DNA of 5,414 nucleotides. Source: an uncultured Eubacteriales bacterium (GTDB taxonomy: Bacteria; Bacillota; Clostridia; Christensenellales; Borkfalkiaceae). How positions within the stretch are numbered: position 1 is the first letter of the stretch; the number at the start of each line of letters is the position of its first letter. The position numbers and the translations under genes were made by a program. Positions 1-5,414 of the stretch are shown here, piece by piece. The stretch is taken from the NCBI GenBank assembly GCA_900545325.1, contig UQZE01000131.1:1-5414 (forward strand), in the 5' to 3' direction. The notes under the pieces are model-generated. The model made no database searches. It was not told the DNA's origin and saw only the letters and a list, made by a program, of their open reading frames with translations.

Positions 1-32
1 GACTGGAGTTCAGACGTGTGCTCTTCCGATCT
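1..32 (+). other. Illumina TruSeq Read 2 adapter remnant (artefact)
   Basis: The first 32 bases begin GACTGGAGTTC and end GCTCTTCCGATCT. They match, from memory, the whole TruSeq index/Read 2 adapter except its first two bases (GT). This is library-construction sequence left on the end of a contig and does not belong to the organism. Genomic DNA starts at about base 33. The GTG at 16-18, which could be mistaken for a start codon of the first gene, lies inside the adapter. Confidence 0.97.
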
Positions 33-1452
33 ATTGTCCGTACTGTTTATCGCAGTGCTCGAGGCGGTGCTGTTCGTGATGTCGGTGTGCATGCAGGTCC
101 GTTGGCTGTACCGTCCTGCCGATTTAGAGATCACGGCGCGCTTTCCGATCACGCCTTTCAAGATTTACGTTGCAAACATCGCTCTCGTTTATTTCAATCT
201 GCTCATCTATGCGGCGCTTTTCTTCGTTCCCGTGCTGACGGTATTCGGGCTGGCTTTAAAAATTTTCACCGCGCAATATTTTTTCGGTATTTTGATCTGC
301 GCGTTTCTGTCGCCCGCGCTCCCGTTCGCAATTTCGCTCGTCGTCGCCATTCCCGTCATGTACGCGCTTTCCCTGCTCGAAAACAAAAACACGGTAAAAC
401 TCATTCTGTTTATCGTCGTGCTCGCGGCGTTTTTCGTGCTTTATAACTATGTGTTGTCCGTGCTTGCGGAATATTTTCTGCATAACAACGTATCTTCGGA
501 AACCTCAATCGTCTGGACGAAAATCCTGAAAACGCTGAACGGCAGGGGCAATCTCACGGCATATCTCGGCGACGTCCTCTTTTTAAATGGTTTTTGGAAA
601 GCGTTCGGCATACTGCTCGGCGCTTCTTTGGGGGTGTCGGCGGCGGGGCTGGCGCTTGCGAAACCCGTTTACGACGGCGCGCACCGTAAAATGCTTGAAG
701 GGGCGGGCAACGCGTTCCGCCGCCGCAGCGGGGTGGACGGAAGAAGCGCCGCCGCGGCGATGTTCCGCCATCAGTTCAAAGAGATATTGCGAACGCGCTC
801 ATACGCTTATTTTTACCTTGGGATCGCCGTCACCACGCCCGTCATGGTATTTTTCTGCAATCGTCTTGTAAACGAAGTCGGAGAGGCGCAGCTCGGCGAA
901 ATCGTCAATTTCGGCGCTTCCGTACTGGTTATGACCGCGTTTATGGGGCTGATCAGCGCATTTTCCGCGGCGGCAGTCAGCATGGAGGGGGAACGCTTTT
1001 ATATTACGAAGATCGTTCCCGTGTCTTACCGCGCGCAGCTTGCCGTCAAGGGAGCGCTCAATTTGGCGGTATCGTTCGGCGCGCTGCTCGTGAGCTGCGT
1101 GATCGTCGCGTCGCTTGGTTTTGTATCCATAGGGCAGACGCTGATCATCGGCGCTACGGAATTTGTGCTGGCCGCGGGGTTCGTTTTGAACGGACTCAAC
1201 CTGAACGTCGCCAATCCGAACGTGAAACCGAAAGCCAACGGCGAGATAGACGAGATCAACGTTTCCTTTATGATGTTCATCGGCGTGTTTATCAGCGCGG
1301 CGGCGGGTGCGCTTGCGATAATTCTGCCGTTTTTTTGGGATATCGCTTGGGTTTATCTTCTTTTGGCGGGCGTTGCGCTCGTCTACGCGGGAGTGAACCT
1401 GATTGTCTTTATTTTAACTGCGTCGAAAAGATATGCAAGGATAGAGGGGTGA
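33..1452 (+). CDS. ABC-2 type / putative ABC exporter permease, 5'-truncated
   Basis: This is a polytopic membrane protein, probably the membrane half of an ABC exporter working with a separate ATPase. The first complete genomic codon is at 34, giving 472 visible residues and a TGA stop at 1450-1452. I count roughly eleven hydrophobic segments, separated by a basic soluble loop at about 670-800 (HRKMLEGAGNAFRRRSG, then HQFKEILRTRSYAY). Two short motifs recall Gram-positive ABC exporter permeases: PADLEITARFPITPFKIY at 118-168, like the family's 'DLxxLxxxPxxxxxI' element, and EGERFYITKIVPVSYRAQ at 985-1038, like the 'EGxxFxxxKxxPVS' element. Family members are, as I recall, around 550 residues, so perhaps 70-90 N-terminal residues are missing. 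The true start lies off the contig; any apparent start upstream of 34 is adapter. The gene ends 10 bases before the giant surface-protein gene. No ATPase motif (Walker A, LSGGQ) occurs in the window. The membrane-protein call is firm, the ABC-2 assignment fairly likely, and the substrate unknown. Confidence 0.75.
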
Positions 1453-1458
1453 AGAGGT
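1453..1458 (+). promoter_or_regulatory. Shine-Dalgarno site for the giant surface-protein gene
   Basis: AGAGGT lies four bases before the ATG at 1463 and directly follows the upstream TGA at 1450-1452. It supports ATG 1463 as the start over the in-frame ATG at 1475. Its contact with the upstream stop suggests that terminating ribosomes help initiate the next gene (translational coupling, inferred). A second purine-rich run, GAGGGG at 1444-1449, lies inside the upstream gene. No separate promoter is visible in the gap. Confidence 0.75.
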
Positions 1459-1462
1459 ACAC

Positions 1463-4400
1463 ATGAAAAAAATAATGTTATTTTCCGTTATATTACTGCC
1501 GCTGATTGTCTTGCTGATTCTTCTCGTCAGCAGCGCGGTCGTCGGCGTGACGAAACACGTTTACGTGGATTCCGTGGAATTCGTCAGGCAGGAAACGCTC
1601 GTGCTCGTGAAAGAAGGCGGGGAAACGCCCGAAGCGAAACTCGAGGTTAACGTCTTTCCGCGTACGGCGACGAACGAAGATCTCGTTTTCGAGAGTCAAG
1701 ACGAAAGCGTTGCGTCCGTAGATAAAAACGGCGTGGTGAGAGGCGTTGATTACGGCGAAACTTATGTGATCGTGCGCAGTGCTGAAAACGCGAGCAAGAG
1801 CGCGATGCGCAAAGTTCTCGTTACCGACGACGAAGTGCACCGCATAGAAATGCCGGCTCCCGAAACGCCGCTTTATATCGGGCAGAGCCTGCGCCTTTCC
1901 GCAGGCGTGATTCCGAAAGAAGCTGAAAACACCGCGCTTGTATGGGCGAGTTCGTCGCCCGAAATCCTTGCGGTTTCCGCAGACGGAACGCTCACCCCGA
2001 AACGGGCGGGCTCGGCGGTGATCGTAGTTTCTTCCGTTTCTTCGCCCGAAGTGAAGGCTGAGGCGGAAATCGTCGTGAAAGCGCCCGTCGCCGGAATATC
2101 GGTTGACGATCCTTCCGCAGCGGTGGTGGCGGAACGTACGGCGCAGTTTCCCGCCGTGATTTTCGAGCCGAAAGAGGCGTCGGAAACCGTCAGATATTCC
2201 GTTTCGGACAAAGATCTTGCAAGCGTAGACGAAAACGGAACTATATCCTTTACCGGAGCGGGCGAAGTCGTCGTTACGGCTTCGGTAAAGGACGGGTTGG
2301 GAAACAGCGCGTCCGTGCGGAAGACTTTTATCTGTACGGACGGGTACTTTGCCGAGATATCGCTGAACGAAAGCGATCTCGTCATTGATTACGACGAATA
2401 CGCCGAAAAAGAAATCCCCCTGGAAATCGTCGGCAGCCCTGAGGGGGCGTATAAAGGCGTTACTGCCGTATTTTCGGAAGAAGGGGTAATCGAATTGCGC
2501 GGCGGAAAGTTTTACGCCGTCGGTACGAGCCGCAATGCGGTTGCCGTTACGGTAACGGCTGAAACCTATGAGGGCGGCAGCGTGAGCGCCGAAAGCCGCA
2601 TAACGGTGAAACGGAAGGCGCAGACCATCGATTTCGCCGAAAATTCGATCGTTACCCTCAATAAAGTTTACGCGCTTTCGGATAGCGTCGCGGTATCGCC
2701 TTCGGACCATACGGCAAATCTGAAATACGCCTCGTCCGACGAAAACGCGGCTACCGTGGACTCCGCGGGCGTGGTTACTTTCAAAAAGGCCGATTCCGTC
2801 ATCATCACCGTTACGGCGGACTACGGTGAGGCGGCGAACAGCGTTATGGTAACGTATTACGACAACTTTATCGAGGGCGATACCGAGATCGAAGTGGACG
2901 ATACCACACCCGAAGACGCGGTGAGCGTCCTCGAATTCCGTGATGAAACGCAGATGCAAAGCGGCGTTATTTTGGCTAAGCCCCCTTCGGGCTTCACCGA
3001 ACAGACCTATTCGGTGACGGAGGGAGCGGACGTCGTCCGTCTGGAGGGCAATCGTGTCATTCCTTTGAAAGGCGGTTTCGCTTCCGTTTTGATATATGCG
3101 GAAAAGGGCTTGCAGCGTTCTGCCGCAGTCTGGGAAAAGACGGTACGGATATACGTCGACCGAGAAGTAACGTCCGTTGCGCTCGATATTGCGGAAGGAA
3201 CGGTGAGCAGTCTTTCGGAATTTACCGTAACGGCGGAGGTGCGGCCTGCCGACGCTCTGACGGGAAAGGAACTCGTCTATAAGACGGACGACGTAAACAC
3301 GGCGGAGATCGGCGCCGACGGCAGGCTCGTTTTCAAAAAGGCGGGCACGGTGCGCGTGAGCGCCGAAGTTCGTTTCGGGGGAGAGTTGCGCGGCAGCGCG
3401 AGCGCTTCGGTTACGAGCACGTTCGGCGCGGCGGAAAGTTTTGAATTGCTGTACGGCGGTAAGCCCGTTTCGGAGGGGGAAAACTTTACGATTTCCGATA
3501 TCGGTTATTTTCTGCGCTTTACTCTGGGCGAGGTTTTTGAACCTGCCGATTTTGTGCCGAGCGCGGAAAAGATAGCGTTCAAAGTCATAAGCGGCGATGA
3601 AAACGCCTTTGTGTTTTCCGTGGACGAAAATCTTGTCCTGAGCATAAAGGGCGTAAACGGAACGTACGGCGCGCCCGCGACAATCCGAATCGGCGTGGGC
3701 GGCGCGTTTATCGATATCGCCGTAAATGTGAACGCGCTTGCCGATAAGATCGCCGTAACGACAACCGTGCCCGCGATCGGGAATACGACGCTCGTCGGCG
3801 GAACGGTATATTCCGCGTTTTCCGATTCCGTCGCGTTCTCCGTAACGCTGGGGCGAAAGGACGGTATCAAGATAACTGACGATGCCGTGCTTTGGTCTTT
3901 CGGCGGGCAAAACGGCGAATTCCGAAGCGGAGGAACGATCGTTGTGAACGGACTTTCGGCGGGCGGCAAGGTGTTGTTTTCATCAAAGGGCAAAGCGGAA
4001 ACTTCGGAAGAGATCGAGATCGCGCACGTCGACGAACTTTCCGATTTCGGCTTGAAAATATCCTATATCGACACGCAGGGCAAAGAGGTAACGGTGCGCG
4101 ACGTCGCCAGCGTGTCGGCGAGTTCGGCCTCGGGCGAAACGCTCGTTTTGAAATTTCCGCAAAGCATGACGGGAGCGGTCTATCTCCGCATCGTCCTGCC
4201 TCAGAACGTGATAGGAAATTTCGACGATACGATGTCGGGGCTCTTTATCGCAGTCGTGCCCGAAACATGGGAAACAGCTTACGACGCCGACGCGATGCTC
4301 GTCACGCTCATGCCGAAAGTCGTCGGCGCGTTCACGCAGACCGTGAATTTTACGCACGCGGAAATGACTCTTTCTATGGAAATCAGCCGTTCGGATATCA

Positions 4401-5414
4401 AATCCGTCGATTTCGTCGGTTACGATTTAAGCGATACTACCATGAACGGCGACGTATACCGCGGCTATCAGCAGGTACGTCTGTTTGCAAAACACACGTA
4501 CTACGGCGCGTCTTACGGCGAAAACAGCGGGCTTAAAAATTATTTCCTCGTGCCAATCAGGATTGACGGCACGGCGGAACTTGCCGAATGGTCGCTCTCG
4601 TATGTGTCAGGCGAGGGCGAAGGACGGGTGCTCGCGAAACAATCGGGGCGCAAGGTGTATTACGGCGGCAAGGAATATACGATACAAACGGACGGCAGAC
4701 TTACGGCCTCGGACGGGAGTCCCGCGCCAGACGGCGTAACTTGGACGGATCCCTTTACGGAAAGCGGTTACATGCGCGTTTATTTCGGCGGCGTGAACGG
4801 ACTGAAAGAAAGCGATATCCTTTCCGATAACTTCGGTAATTTCGACGAACGCCCCGGCTGGCAGCCAGTGGACGCTTCCGCTCCGGGCGGATTTCTGAGA
4901 GTGGAGGTCGGCGACGGCGCAGTGGGCGGCGTTTCGCGGCATTATAATTTCAACGTCGCGGAAGATGTTGACGGACAGACGCTCGTCAACGTGGTCGATG
5001 CGGAAGGATATATAAAATATCGGTACGTCGTACTGCAGTCGAACCTGTACGCGCCGCAGGAATACGAAGAGGCGGACGAAGCTTTGGTTTTGTCTGCTTA
5101 CGAAAACGAAGTGACCAAGGCGCTGATTTACGGAAACGGTTATCAAGTGAACTTCGGCGCGCGCAATCAGGCGGTGCTGGACGGAAAATTAAAACCCGCT
5201 TCGGCCGGGGATCTCACCACTTCGGTCGGCCGCGCCTATAACGTCACGCTGAAGGGGACCACGCCCGTCGCGGGCGCGGATAAATCCAATTACAGGCTCG
5301 ACTTTACGGGTTCCCGTTTCTATTACTGCAGCATAGAGGCCTGTTGGAAGGGAATTTGGCCCGCCGATCCCTGTTATGTCAAGAATACGGGTTTCAGATA
5401 TATGAACGATATGG
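1463..5414 (+). CDS. Giant exported bacterial Ig-like (BIG2) repeat surface protein, 3'-truncated
   Basis: ATG 1463 opens a frame of 1,317 complete codons that stays open to the window end, so the C-terminus is missing. Residues 1-28 (MKKIMLF, then a Leu/Ile/Val-rich core) form a signal peptide or N-terminal anchor; there is no lipobox cysteine. Residues 38-653 hold tandem BIG2-type Ig-like units with the recurring core 'S.D...A.VD..G.V....AG...V.A', clearest at about 74-105, 162-190, 245-273, 421-452 and 611-634. Residues 654-857 look like further, diverged beta-sandwich units. Residues 858-1218 match nothing I recognise and include a Tyr/Gly-rich block near 994-1120. Residues 1219-1317 resemble the start of a parallel beta-helix. 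The composition (acidic, Val/Ala/Ser/Thr-rich, very few Cys) suits an extracellular beta-rich protein. BIG2 domains are typical of bacterial adhesins and cell-surface proteins. The likely role is surface adhesion or glycan interaction, but no catalytic residues can be named. The close upstream permease gene suggests a shared operon. Confidence 0.85.
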   Translation, partial: MKKIMLFSVILLPLIVLLILLVSSAVVGVTKHVYVDSVEFVRQETLVLVKEGGETPEAKLEVNVFPRTATNEDLVFESQDESVASVDKNGVVRGVDYGETYVIVRSAENASKSAMRKVLVTDDEVHRIEMPAPETPLYIGQSLRLSAGVIPKEAENTALVWASSSPEILAVSADGTLTPKRAGSAVIVVSSVSSPEVKAEAEIVVKAPVAGISVDDPSAAVVAERTAQFPAVIFEPKEASETVRYSVSDKDLASVDENGTISFTGAGEVVVTASVKDGLGNSASVRKTFICTDGYFAEISLNESDLVIDYDEYAEKEIPLEIVGSPEGAYKGVTAVFSEEGVIELRGGKFYAVGTSRNAVAVTVTAETYEGGSVSAESRITVKRKAQTIDFAENSIVTLNKVYALSDSVAVSPSDHTANLKYASSDENAATVDSAGVVTFKKADSVIITVTADYGEAANSVMVTYYDNFIEGDTEIEVDDTTPEDAVSVLEFRDETQMQSGVILAKPPSGFTEQTYSVTEGADVVRLEGNRVIPLKGGFASVLIYAEKGLQRSAAVWEKTVRIYVDREVTSVALDIAEGTVSSLSEFTVTAEVRPADALTGKELVYKTDDVNTAEIGADGRLVFKKAGTVRVSAEVRFGGELRGSASASVTSTFGAAESFELLYGGKPVSEGENFTISDIGYFLRFTLGEVFEPADFVPSAEKIAFKVISGDENAFVFSVDENLVLSIKGVNGTYGAPATIRIGVGGAFIDIAVNVNALADKIAVTTTVPAIGNTTLVGGTVYSAFSDSVAFSVTLGRKDGIKITDDAVLWSFGGQNGEFRSGGTIVVNGLSAGGKVLFSSKGKAETSEEIEIAHVDELSDFGLKISYIDTQGKEVTVRDVASVSASSASGETLVLKFPQSMTGAVYLRIVLPQNVIGNFDDTMSGLFIAVVPETWETAYDADAMLVTLMPKVVGAFTQTVNFTHAEMTLSMEISRSDIKSVDFVGYDLSDTTMNGDVYRGYQQVRLFAKHTYYGASYGENSGLKNYFLVPIRIDGTAELAEWSLSYVSGEGEGRVLAKQSGRKVYYGGKEYTIQTDGRLTASDGSPAPDGVTWTDPFTESGYMRVYFGGVNGLKESDILSDNFGNFDERPGWQPVDASAPGGFLRVEVGDGAVGGVSRHYNFNVAEDVDGQTLVNVVDAEGYIKYRYVVLQSNLYAPQEYEEADEALVLSAYENEVTKALIYGNGYQVNFGARNQAVLDGKLKPASAGDLTTSVGRAYNVTLKGTTPVAGADKSNYRLDFTGSRFYYCSIEACWKGIWPADPCYVKNTGFRYMNDM
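1574..3421 (+). repeat. Tandem array of diverged BIG2-type Ig-like domain repeats (protein level)
   Basis: About seven units of roughly 80-100 residues tile residues 38-653 of the giant protein. Approximate boundaries are 38-122, 127-208, 209-293, 294-386, 387-469, 470-567 and 568-653. Cores include SVASVDKNGVVRG (unit 1), EILAVSADGTLTPKRAGSA (unit 2), DLASVDENGTISFTGAGE (unit 3), NAATVDSAGVVTFKKADS (unit 5) and NTAEIGADGRLVFKKAGT (unit 7). Units 4 and 6 keep the beta-rich texture and length but have lost most of the core, so they are weaker calls. DNA identity between units is low, apart from short matches such as TTCAAAAAGGC in units 5 and 7 (near 2782 and 3338). The array therefore looks old rather than recently expanded. 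Confidence 0.8.
3422..4033 (+). other. Possible further, highly diverged Ig-like units (residues 654-857)
   Basis: Two segments continue the beta-strand rhythm without the canonical BIG2 core. The first, about residues 654-757, contains ISGDENAFVFSVDENLVLSI and ends in a strand pair, GGAFIDIAVNVNA. The second, about 758-857, contains VLWSFGGQNGEFRSGGTIVV and then LSAGGKVLFSSKGKAETSEE. Their spacing of about 100 residues and their Gly turn followed by an alternating hydrophobic strand suggest Ig-like folds. This is inference from pattern only; they could be another beta-sandwich family. Confidence 0.4.
5117..5414 (+). other. Possible start of a parallel beta-helix (pectate-lyase-like) domain, cut by window end
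   Basis: Residues 1219-1317 contain KALIYGNGYQVNFGARNQAV, then YRLDFTGSRFYYCSIEAC and CYVKNTGFRYMNDM. Short strands alternate with Asn/Gly turns, and the phrases 'Y.C.IE.' and 'VKNTGF' recall rungs of right-handed beta-helix proteins, which are often carbohydrate-binding or polysaccharide-degrading. Three of only four cysteines in the visible protein fall here, at residues 1289, 1294 and 1304. Too few rungs are visible to prove periodicity, and no catalytic residues can be assigned. Confidence 0.35.

Noticed and set aside
16..18. GTG as the start codon of the permease gene
   Set aside because: It lies inside the adapter sequence, so it is not part of the genome. The gene is truncated at its 5' end.
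2416..2447. CCCCCT / AGGGGG inverted repeat with a 20-base loop
   Set aside because: It is inside the coding region, has a long loop and no T-tract, so it is probably chance.
2978..2994. Hairpin AAGCCC-CCTTC-GGGCTT as a transcription terminator
   Set aside because: The perfect six-base stem lies in the middle of the giant coding frame and is not followed by a T-run.
1493..3910. 805-residue reverse-strand open frame
   Set aside because: It is in exact codon register with the giant + strand gene, has an Arg/His/Phe-rich composition without recognisable domains, starts at TTG with no convincing ribosome site, and is explained by codon bias of the sense gene.
3892..4536. 214-residue + strand open frame inside the giant gene
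   Set aside because: It is out of frame with the Ig-like protein and its product is extremely Arg-rich, as expected for a shifted reading of GCG/CGC-rich codons.
3505..5146. Several further reverse-strand open frames (3505-3993, 3983-4357, 4607-5146)
   Set aside because: They overlap the continuous + strand frame, have low-complexity or Arg/His-rich products and no credible initiation signals.
5380..5414. A second adapter remnant at the 3' end of the window
   Set aside because: I looked for the reverse-complement adapter start (AGATCGGAAGAGC) and it is absent. The coding frame continues normally to the last base.

Overview
The window looks like the end of a contig from an uncultured, low-redundancy metagenomic or draft assembly. 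Bases 1-32 are not biological: they match the Illumina TruSeq Read 2 adapter. Genomic sequence starts at about base 33. The remaining DNA is almost entirely coding on the + strand and moderately GC-rich by eye, with frequent GCG, CGC, GGC, GAA and AAA codons. The combination of a putative ABC-2 type exporter permease, a good Shine-Dalgarno site and a giant secreted Ig-like repeat protein suits an anaerobic Bacillota/Clostridia-type bacterium, for instance a Christensenellales-like gut lineage. That placement is inference; no phylogenetic marker is present.

Layout. (1) 1-32: adapter. (2) 33-1452, +: the 3' part of a polytopic membrane protein of the ABC-2 / 'putative ABC exporter' type, 472 residues visible, with its N-terminus cut off by the contig end. 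(3) 1453-1462: a 10-base gap holding the ribosome binding site of the next gene. (4) 1463-5414, +: an uninterrupted reading frame of 1,317 complete codons that runs off the window without a stop. I translated it codon by codon and found no stop or frameshift. It encodes a very large exported protein: an N-terminal hydrophobic export/anchor segment, at least five recognisable plus two degenerate bacterial Ig-like (BIG2-type) repeats, more divergent beta-rich segments, an unrecognised Tyr/Gly-rich region, and a C-terminal stretch that looks like the start of a parallel beta-helix.

How they may work together. The two genes are almost certainly co-transcribed and probably translationally coupled, because the Shine-Dalgarno site abuts the upstream stop codon. 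The simplest reading is a membrane exporter locus whose ATPase gene would lie upstream of the window, followed by a cell-surface protein. Whether the permease acts on that protein, or the two merely share an operon, cannot be decided here. The long reverse-strand open frames across 1493-5146 are codon-register shadows of the giant gene. There is no non-coding stretch over 300 bases, and I see no RNA gene, CRISPR array, insertion sequence or terminator.
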